This document shows, one piece after another, positions 29,669 through 39,202 of a stretch of 64,000 bases of DNA. How positions within the stretch are numbered: position 1 is the stretch's first letter; every line of letters begins with the position of its first letter. The notes below the pieces were generated by a model that was given only the letters and a program-made list of their open reading frames with translations, was not told the DNA's origin and searched no databases. A program made the position numbers and the translations under genes. This DNA comes from Pseudoalteromonas sp. A25 (lineage in GTDB: Bacteria > Pseudomonadota > Gammaproteobacteria > Enterobacterales > Alteromonadaceae): the NCBI RefSeq assembly GCF_009176705.1, contig NZ_AP021846.1, positions 1,458,001-1,522,000 on the forward strand, written 5' to 3'.

Positions 29669-31162
29669 ATGTCTGCAAAGCAAATAAAGAATGTAGTCAT
29701 TGTTGGAGGTGGCACGGCTGGTTGGTTAAGTGCATCCTTCCTAGCAAAGGTAATGGGTAGGCTACTTAATATAACAGTGCTTGAGTCAAAAGATATTGGC
29801 ACCGTTGGCGTAGGGGAGGCCACTATTCCACCTTTACAACCTTTCAATAGTGCGATGGGGATTGATGAAACGGCATTTATTAAAGCCACCAAAGCGACCA
29901 TTAAGCTGGGTATTCAGTTTGAAGGTTGGGGCACGCAAACTAGCTGTTATATGCATGCTTTTGGGGCGATAGGCAAAGACTTTCCATTTTGTGAGTTTCA
30001 TAACCATTGGTTACATGCAAAACAGCAAGGGAATGACTCAGATTTCTGGGATTTTTCATTAAACTACCAAGCTGCAAAAAATCATAAATTCGCAAAGCTC
30101 AATGCTATCCCCGGCACCAAGCTTCCAGGCATTTCTTATGCTTATCATTTTGATGCGGGACTGTATGCCCAGTTTTTAACAGAGCATGCCAAAAGCATGG
30201 GAGTTAATCATATTCTGGGCACGGTCAAAGAGGTTATTAAAGATCATAAATCAGGCAATATTGCTGCACTGGAATTAGACTGCGGCCAGCAAGTGCAGGG
30301 CGACTTGTTTATTGATTGTACTGGTATGCATGGCCTACTCATTGATAAAGCCCTTAGCACGGGGTTTGAAGATTGGTCTCATTGGTTGCCATGTGACAGT
30401 GCGCTGGCTGTGCCTTGCGAGCACAGTGACAACAAGCGTGCTCCATATACTCGCTCGATTGCTCATGGCTGTGGTTGGCAGTGGCAAATTCCATTGCAAC
30501 ACCGTATTGGCAATGGTTTGGTGTATGCAAGTAAACATTTGTCAGATGCGCAAGCAAAACAAATGTTGTTGGATAACTTACCAGGTAAGCCCCTAGCCGA
30601 GCCAAAACTTATCCGCTTTAGAACAGGGCGTAGACGCAAGCAATGGCATAAAAATGTGGTTGCCATTGGCTTATCGAGCGGCTTTTTAGAACCATTAGAA
30701 TCAACCAGCATCCATCTTATTCAAACGGCCATCGTAAGACTGGTTAAGTTGTTTCCGCACCACGGTATTGAGCCAACTCAGGTCGCGCTCTTTAATGAGC
30801 AGTCTAAGGTTGAGTTTGAACGTATCCGCGATTTTATTATTTTGCACTACAAGTTAAATGAGCGTGAAGATTCAGATTTTTGGCGACAGTGCCAAGACAT
30901 GGAAATACCACAAAGCCTCAGTAAAAAAATCAGTTTGTTTGCACAAATAGGCAAGTTGATACGCGAAGACGATGAGTTGTTTGCAGAGGTCGCTTGGCAG
31001 CAGGTATTTATCGGCCAGGGGTTAAAGCCAGAGCAGTTACACCCGCTTATTCATGCAATTGATGAGCAACAAAGAACTGAGCTATTGAGCAATCTCAATA
31101 CGCTTATTCAACAGACCGTTGCAGCCATGCCTAGTCATGAGCAGTTTCTTGCCAAGTTATAA
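29669..31162 (+). CDS. Tryptophan-halogenase-like flavoprotein in sugar locus
   Basis: 497 residues, no signal peptide. Family landmarks of flavin-dependent tryptophan halogenases (PrnA/RebH type) are present: FAD-binding GGGTAGW (13-19), GVGEATIPPLQ, the WxWxIP motif (GWQWQIPL near 267-276) that distinguishes halogenases from monooxygenases, and SGFLEPLESTSIHLI with the Glu-Ser pair near the active site. Lysines in ATKATIKLGIQF are candidates for the catalytic Lys. Genes of this family are repeatedly found next to TonB receptors in carbohydrate loci of marine and plant-associated Proteobacteria, where their substrate is unsettled; some relatives brominate indole in vitro. The stop lies 19 bp before the start of the next GH13 gene, so it is part of the operon. 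Confidence 0.88.
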   Translation: MSAKQIKNVVIVGGGTAGWLSASFLAKVMGRLLNITVLESKDIGTVGVGEATIPPLQPFNSAMGIDETAFIKATKATIKLGIQFEGWGTQTSCYMHAFGAIGKDFPFCEFHNHWLHAKQQGNDSDFWDFSLNYQAAKNHKFAKLNAIPGTKLPGISYAYHFDAGLYAQFLTEHAKSMGVNHILGTVKEVIKDHKSGNIAALELDCGQQVQGDLFIDCTGMHGLLIDKALSTGFEDWSHWLPCDSALAVPCEHSDNKRAPYTRSIAHGCGWQWQIPLQHRIGNGLVYASKHLSDAQAKQMLLDNLPGKPLAEPKLIRFRTGRRRKQWHKNVVAIGLSSGFLEPLESTSIHLIQTAIVRLVKLFPHHGIEPTQVALFNEQSKVEFERIRDFIILHYKLNEREDSDFWRQCQDMEIPQSLSKKISLFAQIGKLIREDDELFAEVAWQQVFIGQGLKPEQLHPLIHAIDEQQRTELLSNLNTLIQQTVAAMPSHEQFLAKL

Positions 31163-31181
31163 CAACAAAGTGAAGTATGAC

Positions 31182-33026
31182 ATGAAAATGTTTTTTATTG
31201 CCATAATGGTGAGTTTTTGTGCCTTTATAGGCTCAACGAAGGCATACCAGCTGGAGCCTAAAAACTGGTGGGTGGGTATGAAACACCCTGACGTACAAAT
31301 TATGGTTCGTAAAACGGATATTGCAGGTTCTGATATTCGCTTAACACCCTATGAGGGGGTGAGCCTGAGCGAGGTTCATTTTGGCGACAGCGCCAACTAC
31401 GCTTTTGTGACTTTGCGTATCAGCGCTGATGCAAAGCCAGGTGAGTTATTGTTCGAAGTTGGCAAAAAAGGCATATATGAGCAAGTCAGTTACCCCTTGT
31501 TGGCGCGCCAGCCAGGCAGTGCCCAGAGAAAAGGGTTTTCAAGTAAAGATGTTATTTATTTGATAAACCCAGATAGATTTGCCAATGCTAATGTTGAGAA
31601 CGACAGCGTTGCGGGCATGCTAGAAAAAGCCAATCCAGCTTATCGCGGCGGACGTCATGGCGGAGATCTCGCAGGCATCATAGCGCACCTAGATTACTTC
31701 AAAGATATGGGGTACACCCAGCTTTGGCTTACACCTGTGCGCGAAAACAATATGGCGCAGTATTCTTATCATGGGTATGCACTCACCGATTTTTACCGAA
31801 TTGACTCTCGTATGGGCTCCAATGATGAGTATCGTGCACTAACCCAACAAGCTGCGCAGCGCGGTATTGGCATTATCATGGATATGGTACTCAATCACAG
31901 TGGTTTAAATCATTGGTGGGTTGACGATAAGCCAACGCGCGATTGGTTAAATTTTGATGGTCAATTCAGTGGAACGAGTCATGCAAGGCAAACCATTCAA
32001 GACCCCCATGCCAGCGAGTTTGATAAGAAGCAGTTTAATGATGGTTGGTTTGTGCCCAGTATGCCGGATTTGAATCAGCGACAACCTTTATTTGCGACAT
32101 ACCTTATCCAAAACGCGATTTGGTGGATTGAATATGCCGACCTCAGTGGTATTCGAGTCGACACTTACTCATATTCAGACAAGACGTTTTTAGCAAACTG
32201 GACCGAACGAATTATGACGGAATACCCCAATTTTAATATTGTGGGAGAGGAGTGGAGTACCAATCCTGCTATCGCATCATATTGGCAGCGCGGCAAAGTC
32301 AATCAAGATGGCTATCGCTCAAGTTTACCAAGTGTAATGGACTTTTCATTGCAAGAAGCGATTATCAAAGCACTTAATGAAGAAGAAAGCTGGAACACTG
32401 GATGGATCAGAGTGTATCAGTCGATAGCCAATGATTTTTTATACGCAGACACCAACAACTTACTGATATTTCTAGATAACCATGATATGAGTAGAGTATT
32501 TACTAAACTGCATCAGTCGCTAGATAAAACCAAATTGGCAATGACACTGTTGTTGAGTACCCGCGGTATTCCACAAATTTATTATGGCACGGAGGTGTTG
32601 TTAGACAATGCGCCATCGAATGATCATGGTGATATACGCATTGATTTTCCTGGTGGTTTTGAAGGTCACAGGCAAGACGCGCGAACCGCGAAAGGGCTGA
32701 GCAAGTCACAACGCCAAATGCAAAACTATGTGCGCAAACTCACGCATTTGCGCCAAGTTTACCCGGCATTGAGCCAAGGAACATTAACCCACTTTGCGCC
32801 GTATTCTGGTATTTACAGCTATGTTCGCCAAAAAGATACTCAGAGTATTTTGGTGTTACTGAATAAGAACTCACAAACAACACGTGTAGATATGATGCGC
32901 TACCAAGAGATATTAGCAGGTGCAAAAACGGCGATAGACTTGCTTCAAGGAGAGTTGGTTGATGTATCTCAAGCTGTCGAAATACCCAAAATGGGTGCTA
33001 AGTTACTACTGCTAAAGCATGACTAG
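31182..33026 (+). CDS. GH13 cyclomaltodextrinase-type glycosidase, exported
   Basis: 614 residues from the chosen ATG, which gives a clean signal peptide (MKMFFIAIMVSFCAFIGSTKA). A longer frame reaches back into the halogenase gene but has no signal sequence at its front. An N-terminal beta domain (about 23-115, Cyc-maltodext_N-like) precedes the GH13 barrel with D327 (IRVDTYS), E356 (VGEEW) and D435 (DNHDMSR), followed by a small C-terminal beta domain. The family opens cyclodextrins and degrades linear maltodextrins. A periplasmic location is inferred. It overlaps neither neighbour and belongs to the maltodextrin group. Confidence 0.9.
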   Translation: MKMFFIAIMVSFCAFIGSTKAYQLEPKNWWVGMKHPDVQIMVRKTDIAGSDIRLTPYEGVSLSEVHFGDSANYAFVTLRISADAKPGELLFEVGKKGIYEQVSYPLLARQPGSAQRKGFSSKDVIYLINPDRFANANVENDSVAGMLEKANPAYRGGRHGGDLAGIIAHLDYFKDMGYTQLWLTPVRENNMAQYSYHGYALTDFYRIDSRMGSNDEYRALTQQAAQRGIGIIMDMVLNHSGLNHWWVDDKPTRDWLNFDGQFSGTSHARQTIQDPHASEFDKKQFNDGWFVPSMPDLNQRQPLFATYLIQNAIWWIEYADLSGIRVDTYSYSDKTFLANWTERIMTEYPNFNIVGEEWSTNPAIASYWQRGKVNQDGYRSSLPSVMDFSLQEAIIKALNEEESWNTGWIRVYQSIANDFLYADTNNLLIFLDNHDMSRVFTKLHQSLDKTKLAMTLLLSTRGIPQIYYGTEVLLDNAPSNDHGDIRIDFPGGFEGHRQDARTAKGLSKSQRQMQNYVRKLTHLRQVYPALSQGTLTHFAPYSGIYSYVRQKDTQSILVLLNKNSQTTRVDMMRYQEILAGAKTAIDLLQGELVDVSQAVEIPKMGAKLLLLKHD

Positions 33027-33043
33027 CGTGTGAATCAAAGTGG

Positions 33044-33057
33044 TGAATACGTATGCA
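33044..33057. promoter_or_regulatory. LacI-type operator candidate 3 (alpha-amylase side)
   Basis: tgaatacgtatgca, identical to the 14-bp site at 26611. It lies in the 94-110-bp gap between cyclomaltodextrinase and alpha-amylase genes, which implies an internal regulated promoter for the amylase-symporter-glucoamylase part. Confidence 0.7.
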
Positions 33058-33135
33058 GGCGGTTCAACCTGTGCGATAAGCCAAGGTAGACTGCAATAAG
33101 CCACATTATGACAACAACAAGTGACGACAAGTTTA

Positions 33136-35022
33136 ATGATAAATAATAAATCAAACGTTGCACTGGGCAGGTGTAAGCGCTCAATAATAGGCCTGATCTG
33201 TGCTACTGCGCTGATGAGTTGCTCTGAGCATAAAGAGCAGCATGAGTCTAAAACACAGAATGATATTTCATCAAGCGATGCAAAAATAAGTAAGCCTGTT
33301 GTTTACCAAGTCTTTACTCGGCTATTTGGCAACAAAGAAACGGCCAACGAACCGTGGGGAACAGTTGAGCAAAACGGCGTTGGCAAATTTGCTGACTTTA
33401 CACCAAAAGCACTACAAGAAATAAAAGCACTAGGCACCACGCATATTTGGTATACGGGTGTGTTGCATCACGCATTGGTGACCGATCATAGCAAATTTGG
33501 TATTGCTGCAGATGACCCTGATGTGGTGAAAGGTCGGGCGGGCTCCCCTTATGCAGTGAAAGACTACTATAACGTTAACCCCGATTTAGCGGTTGACCCT
33601 AGCCAAAGACTCGCGGAGTTTGATGCCTTAATTGCCCGTACCCATCAAGCGGGAATGAAAGTGGTGATTGATATCGTGCCCAACCATGTTGCTCGAAATT
33701 ATCAGTCAGCATCAGCACCAGAGGGTGTGGTAGATTTTGGTGTTAATGACGATAAAACCAAAGCATACGCTAGAGACAACAACTTTTATTATGTTGTTGG
33801 AGAAGACTTTCAAGTACCAATAAGTGATAACTACGAACCTTTGGGTGGCCAGCCTCACCCACAAAGCGATGGGCAATTTTTAGAGTCGCCAGCGAAATGG
33901 ACCGGAAACGGCTCAAGAGCTGCGCAGCCAGACATCAATGACTGGTACGAGACCGTAAAAGTAAATTATGGTGTGAAACCTGACGGCAGTTATGATTTTC
34001 CTCGACTACCTGCAGGTTTTGCCAAAAAACCGCTTGCTGAGCATTATGCCTTTTGGCAGCAGCACGATTTACCTGATAGTTGGTACAAGTTTCGAGATAT
34101 TACCCATTACTGGCTTAAACGCGGTGTGGATGGATTTCGCTACGATATGGCAGAGATGGTACCTGTAGAGTTTTGGAGCTTCTTAAATTCATCAATCAAA
34201 ATGAAAAACCCTGACGCATTTTTGCTGGCAGAGGTATATAACCCCGCGCTTTATCGAGACTATATCTACAAAGGTAAAATGGATTATCTGTACGACAAAG
34301 TTGGTTTTTACGATAGTTTAAAAGCGCTGATGCAACAAACAGGCAGCGCTAAAGAGGTGCTTGAACAGCATCTGCAAGTACAAGATATCGCCAAGCACAT
34401 GCTGCATTTTTTAGAGAACCATGACGAACAGCGCATAGCCAGTCCTGAATTTGCAGGGGATGCACGAATGGGTAAACCAGCCATGGTGGTGTCTCATTTG
34501 ATCAGCAAGTCGCCAACTATGTTGTATTTTGGGCAAGCTGTAGGTGAAGACGGCTCTGAAAATGCAGGGTTTGGTAAGCCAAGCAGAACCAGTATTTTTG
34601 ACTATATTGGGGTGCCGGCTCACCAAGCATGGATGAACAATGGTAAGTTTGATGGTGCTCAGCTGAGTGAACAACAGCGAGAATTACGTGCGTATTACGT
34701 AAAGCTGATGTCGCTAAGTACATTACCCGCGGTGGTGGCGGGGGAGTTACACCCTGTGAAAGTGAGCGCTCAAAACACAATAGCACAACAGCGAGTAATG
34801 GCCTTTGCACGTGCTTTTTCGAATCAAAAGTTGGTTGTTGTTAGTAACTTTGATGCAACAGACTCTCACACAGTCACATTACGCTTACCTGCGGATTGGC
34901 AAAAAACAGCTTACCTCGCCAAAGACATGTTAGAGCAACATGCCAGCGTGCGCGTGCAAGACAACCAAATCATAATTACCTTAGCCCCACGTGCCAGTGC
35001 GGTTTATTTACTTGAGGACTAG
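33136..35022 (+). CDS. Alpha-amylase family GH13 lipoprotein
   Basis: 628 residues from ATG 33136; a GTG at 33121 would add five residues. The N-terminus is a lipoprotein signal ending ATALMSC-SEH, with Ser after the lipid Cys, which favours the outer membrane. The catalytic barrel shows KPVVYQVFTRLFG at the first strand and catalytic D in GFRYDMAEM, E in LLAEVYNP and D in LENHDEQR. The IWYTGVLHHA and VVIDIVPNHVARNY motifs are typical of alpha-amylase-like enzymes found with TonB/Sus systems. It should cleave internal alpha-1,4 bonds of starch fragments. The MFS symporter gene follows after 2 bp. Confidence 0.9.
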   Translation: MINNKSNVALGRCKRSIIGLICATALMSCSEHKEQHESKTQNDISSSDAKISKPVVYQVFTRLFGNKETANEPWGTVEQNGVGKFADFTPKALQEIKALGTTHIWYTGVLHHALVTDHSKFGIAADDPDVVKGRAGSPYAVKDYYNVNPDLAVDPSQRLAEFDALIARTHQAGMKVVIDIVPNHVARNYQSASAPEGVVDFGVNDDKTKAYARDNNFYYVVGEDFQVPISDNYEPLGGQPHPQSDGQFLESPAKWTGNGSRAAQPDINDWYETVKVNYGVKPDGSYDFPRLPAGFAKKPLAEHYAFWQQHDLPDSWYKFRDITHYWLKRGVDGFRYDMAEMVPVEFWSFLNSSIKMKNPDAFLLAEVYNPALYRDYIYKGKMDYLYDKVGFYDSLKALMQQTGSAKEVLEQHLQVQDIAKHMLHFLENHDEQRIASPEFAGDARMGKPAMVVSHLISKSPTMLYFGQAVGEDGSENAGFGKPSRTSIFDYIGVPAHQAWMNNGKFDGAQLSEQQRELRAYYVKLMSLSTLPAVVAGELHPVKVSAQNTIAQQRVMAFARAFSNQKLVVVSNFDATDSHTVTLRLPADWQKTAYLAKDMLEQHASVRVQDNQIIITLAPRASAVYLLED

Positions 35023-35024
35023 CC

Positions 35025-36518
35025 ATGCAACAACAAAAACCGAACCTGAGCTTTTGGCAAATATGGAATATGTGCTTTGGCTTTTTAGGTATTCAATTTG
35101 GCTTTGCACTACAAAACGGTAACGTGAGCCGTATTTTTCAAACCTTGGGGGCATCGGTTGACGATATTCCTATTCTTTGGGTTGCAGCGCCGCTAACAGG
35201 TTTAATCGTTCAACCAATTATTGGTTATTGGAGTGATAAAACGTGGGGCCGCTTGGGTCGTCGTAGACCATTCTTCCTGTATGGCGCAATTTTGACTACC
35301 TTGTCGTTGTTCATTATGCCAAATTCACCAACGCTTTGGATTGCAGCGGGTGTACTGTGGATCATGGACGCTTCTATCAACGTGACCATGGAACCGTTTA
35401 GGGCTTTAGTGGGTGACAACCTTAATGAAAAGCAGCGTGCAACGGGTTACTCAATGCAGAGCTTCTTTATCGGTGTGGGTGCTATTGTGGCTTCAGCACT
35501 GCCTTGGATGATGACCAATTGGTTTGGCATCAGCAACACCGCAGAAAATGGGCAAATTCCTGAGTCAGTCAAATACGCGTTTTATTTTGGTGGGGCGATT
35601 TTGTTCTTAGCGGTGATGTGGACCATTGTAAAAACCAAAGAGTACAGCCCGGCGCAACTGGCACAGTTTGACGCCAACACCGGTACGCAAAACAAAGAGG
35701 CTGGGCCGATAAAAACAATCAACTTCGCAAAAGGGGCGATGATATTTTTGGTACTCGGCGGTGGCTTATTGGCAAGTGTCTTTACTTTTGAGCTTGAAAA
35801 GGAGCTGTATCTGCTTTCGGCGTTACTGCTTAGTTTTGCTGTCGTACAGCTCGTCGCTGGCTTTTTGCAAAATCAGCAACGTGTGAGTGGTGGCTTCTAT
35901 CAGGTAATTTATGATGTGTTTACTATGCCAACGACGATGAGACAGCTTGCGGTTGTGCAGTTTTTTAGCTGGTTTGCGTTGTTTGCTATGTGGATTTATA
36001 CCACCTCAGCAGTGACTAGCTTTCACTATGGCAGCTCAGATGTTACCAGTAAGGCCTACAACGATGGCGCTGATTGGGTTGGTGTGCTGTTTGCTGCATA
36101 CAACGGCTTTGCTGCTTTGGCGGCGATTGTTATTCCGCTGATGGTAAAACGTATTGGATTAGCAAAAGCACATTGTGTGAATTTATTGCTTGGGGCGGGT
36201 GCTTTAATTAGCTTTATGTTGATCTCGCAACCGCAATTACTGTGGCTACCTATGATAGGTGTTGGATTTGCGTGGGCGTCAATTTTGTCGCTGCCTTATG
36301 CCATGCTGAGCAATTCACTGCCAAGTCATAAAATGGGCGTATTCATGGGGATCTTTAACTTTTTCATCGTGATCCCACAGTTACTAGCAGCCAGTATTTT
36401 AGGGTTAATTCTAAGACACCTTTTTGAAAACCAGCCTATCTATGCGCTGGTTATTGGTGGGGTATCTTTTATTTTCGCAGCCGTGTCGGTTTTACGTGTA
36501 AAAACGACAGCAGCTTAG
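35025..36518 (+). CDS. MFS sugar symporter, maltose/sucrose type (GPH/SLC45-like)
   Basis: 497 residues with about 12 transmembrane helices. The cytoplasmic loop signature DKTWGRLGRRRPFFLYG after helix 2, and NGNVSRIFQTLGA after helix 1, are those of the SLC45-like sucrose/maltose:proton symporters found in Alteromonadales and Xanthomonadales maltose loci. It should import maltose or short maltodextrins across the inner membrane. It sits 2 bp after the amylase gene and 11 bp before glucoamylase, so the three are translationally close. Confidence 0.9.
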   Translation: MQQQKPNLSFWQIWNMCFGFLGIQFGFALQNGNVSRIFQTLGASVDDIPILWVAAPLTGLIVQPIIGYWSDKTWGRLGRRRPFFLYGAILTTLSLFIMPNSPTLWIAAGVLWIMDASINVTMEPFRALVGDNLNEKQRATGYSMQSFFIGVGAIVASALPWMMTNWFGISNTAENGQIPESVKYAFYFGGAILFLAVMWTIVKTKEYSPAQLAQFDANTGTQNKEAGPIKTINFAKGAMIFLVLGGGLLASVFTFELEKELYLLSALLLSFAVVQLVAGFLQNQQRVSGGFYQVIYDVFTMPTTMRQLAVVQFFSWFALFAMWIYTTSAVTSFHYGSSDVTSKAYNDGADWVGVLFAAYNGFAALAAIVIPLMVKRIGLAKAHCVNLLLGAGALISFMLISQPQLLWLPMIGVGFAWASILSLPYAMLSNSLPSHKMGVFMGIFNFFIVIPQLLAASILGLILRHLFENQPIYALVIGGVSFIFAAVSVLRVKTTAA

Positions 36519-36529
36519 GGAAGCTTTTT

Positions 36530-38974
36530 ATGAAAAACAAAATCAACAAATTAACGATGGCACTAATCGCAGCAAGCCTTGTAGGGTGTGGCAGTGCGCA
36601 AAATAGCAATCAAGCAGATGCTGTGTCGGCGGTTATAGCACCGGGTGTTCCTGGCGATAAGCCTTATTGGGCATATTCAGGTAAAACCGGTATTGGCACG
36701 TCGTATGAAGCCTATGTCGATGGTCAATACAGTGATAAAGCAATCACGGGCCCTGTCTCGAAAGTGTGGTTTTCGATAGCGAAAGGGATGGTAACCGAAA
36801 CCATGTTTGGTCTAATTCACCAAGCTCAGCTCAAAGACATGCAATTTGTTGTCACAGGCATTGACGCTAATGGCAATGCCTTTAGCGTGGCTGAGAGTAA
36901 CCCAAGTGAGTTTGAGATCTCAGTTGATTACTTGCACAAAGACGCTGAAGGTCGCCCGTTGTCACTTGCTTACAAAGTGCTTAGCAAAGATAAGTTGGGT
37001 CGTTTTGAGCTTGAAAAGCACATTTTCACAGACCCTGATGGACAAAGTTTGTTCGTTAGAGCACAAATAAAAACAAGTTTAGATACCCCTGTTCAAGCCT
37101 ATGTGTCAGCAAACCCGTACATCAATAACAATGGTGTTAACGATTTTGCCAAAGTCACCGAGCAAGGTTTAGTCGCTTATGAAGGCGACAACTATCTTAC
37201 TTTGCAAGCTGTGGGTGGTTTTGAAGAAGCATCAGTTGGTTTTACTGGGCAAAGTGATAATTTTGCTGCGCTTATGAACACTCAGCAACTTGAACAAACA
37301 TATACCGCTACGGGTGAACAATCTGGCAATGTGAGCTTGCTGGGTAGGTTAGGTGAAGTTAAGGGAAGTGCGCACTTTGATATGGTGCTTAGCTTTGGTA
37401 AGTCTCAAAAAGCAAGTGCTGAACAAGCACGTAAAACCCTTTCTAAAGGATATCAAACTGTCCTTGACGCCTATAACGGCAAAGGCGATGCAATCGGCTG
37501 GGAAGACTACCTTTCGTCGTTAAAGCCAATGTCTCGCTTAACACAGTACAGTGCTGATCAAGGTAAACTTTTACATACCAGTGCGATGGTGTTAAAAGCG
37601 CAAGAAGATAAAAGCTACGCGGGTGCTTTGATTGCGTCATTATCTAACCCATGGGGTGACACGGTGCCAGCGATTGAAGGGTCGACAGGTTATAAAGCCG
37701 TGTGGGTAAGAGACTTCTATCAGGTAGCTATGGCCTTTATGGCGATGGGAGATACGCAAACGGCTAAAACAGCATTTGAGTATTTAGAAAAAGTTCAAGT
37801 AACAGACTCTACGCCTGGCAATAATGGTGATACCGGCTGGTTTTTACAGAAAACCCATGTTGATGGCGAGCTTGAGTGGGTTGGTGTGCAGTTAGACCAA
37901 ACAGCCATGCCAATTATGCTTGCATGGAAGTTACATCAAGCCAATGTGCTCGATGATGAAGAATTAAGCTTTTGGTATAGCAAAATGTTAAAACCAGCTG
38001 CAGACTTTTTAGTACACGGTGGTACAGCGAAAATTCTCTGGAATGACACGCAGATCACGCCACCGGCAACACAGCAAGAGCGTTGGGAAGAGCAAAATGG
38101 CTATTCTCCGTCGACAACCGCAGCGGTGATTGTTGGACTTGTGACGGCATCTGATATCGCTAAACGCAGCGGTGATGTGGCAGCAGCGGCGCGTTACCTT
38201 GAAGTGGCACAGCAATACGACAAACAAGTTGAAGCGTTGATGTTTACCAGCGAAGGTGTGCTTAAAGAGCAGGCGCAAAGCCAAGCTGCGGACGGACAGT
38301 ACTTCTTTAGAATAGGACAAGACTCTAACCCTAATAGCGATAGTAAAATCAACAGCAATAATGGTCGTGAAGGTATGAATAAAAAAGCCATTATTGATGG
38401 TGGCTTTTTAGAGTTGGTACGTTACGGCGTACGCTCGGCTGATGCACCAAGTATTCTGGCCACCTTGCCTGAGTATGAAGATGAAAGCATGGTTGATAAT
38501 TTACGCGTTAAATATAGCTTCACTTTTGAAGGTCATAATGGCACTTACCCAGGGTACAGACGCTATGGTAACGATGGTTATGGTGAAGATGAGGTTACTG
38601 GCACAAACTATGCGCAAGGGGGTAAGAACACTCCAGGGCAACGTGGTCGCGTATGGCCATTTTTCACCGGTGAACGAGGCCATTATGAAATCGCATCGGC
38701 GGTTCAAAACAATCATTTGTCTAAAAATAAAGTGCAGCAAATAAAACAAACCTATGTAAAAGGTATGGAGCTATTTGCTAACGAAGGCATGATGTTACCT
38801 GAGCAAGTTTGGGACAATGTGGGCGTTAACCCAAGAGGTTATAAGTTTGGACAGGGCACTAACTCAGCAACCCCACTGGCGTGGACGCATGCAGAGTATG
38901 TGAAGCTGATAAGGTCGCTGGCAGATAAACAAGTATGGGACCACTACCCAATAGTGGAGCAAAAGCTAAACTAA
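36530..38974 (+). CDS. GH15 glucoamylase (glucan 1,4-alpha-glucosidase), lipoprotein
   Basis: 814 residues. Lipobox ASLVGC-G at about 19-21. An N-terminal glucodextranase-type beta domain (about 45-290, VSKVWFSIAKGMVTETMFG) precedes the alpha/alpha barrel. KAVWVRDFYQVA and W519-E520-E521-QNGYSPST hold the general acid region, and the later LPEQVWD holds the general base. It releases beta-glucose from non-reducing ends of starch and maltodextrins, probably in the periplasm or at the outer membrane. It is the last gene of the group. A 162-bp inverted-repeat element begins exactly at its stop codon and separates it from its terminator. A decayed copy of its 3' end is at 41744-41866. Confidence 0.92.
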   Translation: MKNKINKLTMALIAASLVGCGSAQNSNQADAVSAVIAPGVPGDKPYWAYSGKTGIGTSYEAYVDGQYSDKAITGPVSKVWFSIAKGMVTETMFGLIHQAQLKDMQFVVTGIDANGNAFSVAESNPSEFEISVDYLHKDAEGRPLSLAYKVLSKDKLGRFELEKHIFTDPDGQSLFVRAQIKTSLDTPVQAYVSANPYINNNGVNDFAKVTEQGLVAYEGDNYLTLQAVGGFEEASVGFTGQSDNFAALMNTQQLEQTYTATGEQSGNVSLLGRLGEVKGSAHFDMVLSFGKSQKASAEQARKTLSKGYQTVLDAYNGKGDAIGWEDYLSSLKPMSRLTQYSADQGKLLHTSAMVLKAQEDKSYAGALIASLSNPWGDTVPAIEGSTGYKAVWVRDFYQVAMAFMAMGDTQTAKTAFEYLEKVQVTDSTPGNNGDTGWFLQKTHVDGELEWVGVQLDQTAMPIMLAWKLHQANVLDDEELSFWYSKMLKPAADFLVHGGTAKILWNDTQITPPATQQERWEEQNGYSPSTTAAVIVGLVTASDIAKRSGDVAAAARYLEVAQQYDKQVEALMFTSEGVLKEQAQSQAADGQYFFRIGQDSNPNSDSKINSNNGREGMNKKAIIDGGFLELVRYGVRSADAPSILATLPEYEDESMVDNLRVKYSFTFEGHNGTYPGYRRYGNDGYGEDEVTGTNYAQGGKNTPGQRGRVWPFFTGERGHYEIASAVQNNHLSKNKVQQIKQTYVKGMELFANEGMMLPEQVWDNVGVNPRGYKFGQGTNSATPLAWTHAEYVKLIRSLADKQVWDHYPIVEQKLN

Positions 38975-39135
38975 TACCAATTTTATTAATACATAGATCA
39001 TTCTAGCGAGCTAAATAACTCATTAACTGCGTTAAATATTTCTCTTGTAGAATAACTACATAGCGAAATATTTGCCTTGTTACTAAGCCATTTATCTGTC
39101 GCAATATCTGATCACCAATTTAATGCAATTGGTAT
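38974..39135. repeat. 162-bp inverted-repeat element, copy A (MITE-like)
   Basis: Ends are ataccaatt and aattggtat. Inside, at 39034-39073, is a nested hairpin: outer arms aaatatttc/gaaatattt, inner arms tgtag/ctaca. Copy B at 39803 has the same length and the same internal spacing. It is inserted between the glucoamylase stop and its terminator. No coding capacity and no clear target duplication. Confidence 0.85.
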
Positions 39136-39151
39136 AAGACGTTGGTATGAG

Positions 39152-39177
39152 CAGCAGGCGATAAAGCCTGCTGTTTC
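39152..39177 (+). terminator. Terminator of the glucoamylase operon
   Basis: 8-bp stem cagcaggc / gcctgctg, 6-nt loop, then ttt. The same structure, mutated, follows the relic glucoamylase tail at 41884-41910, only about 17 bp after the stop there. Confidence 0.75.
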
Positions 39178-39202
39178 ATGTCGTCGGCTCGCTATTTTGA
39201 AA

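Noticed and set aside
29669..31162. Halogenase as part of a natural-product cluster with the NRPS
   Set aside because: More than 20 kb of housekeeping genes and terminators separate them, and the gene is embedded in the sugar operon.
31119..31181. Longer start for the cyclomaltodextrinase inside the halogenase gene
   Set aside because: It would hide the signal peptide behind 21 residues; ATG 31182 gives a normal export signal.
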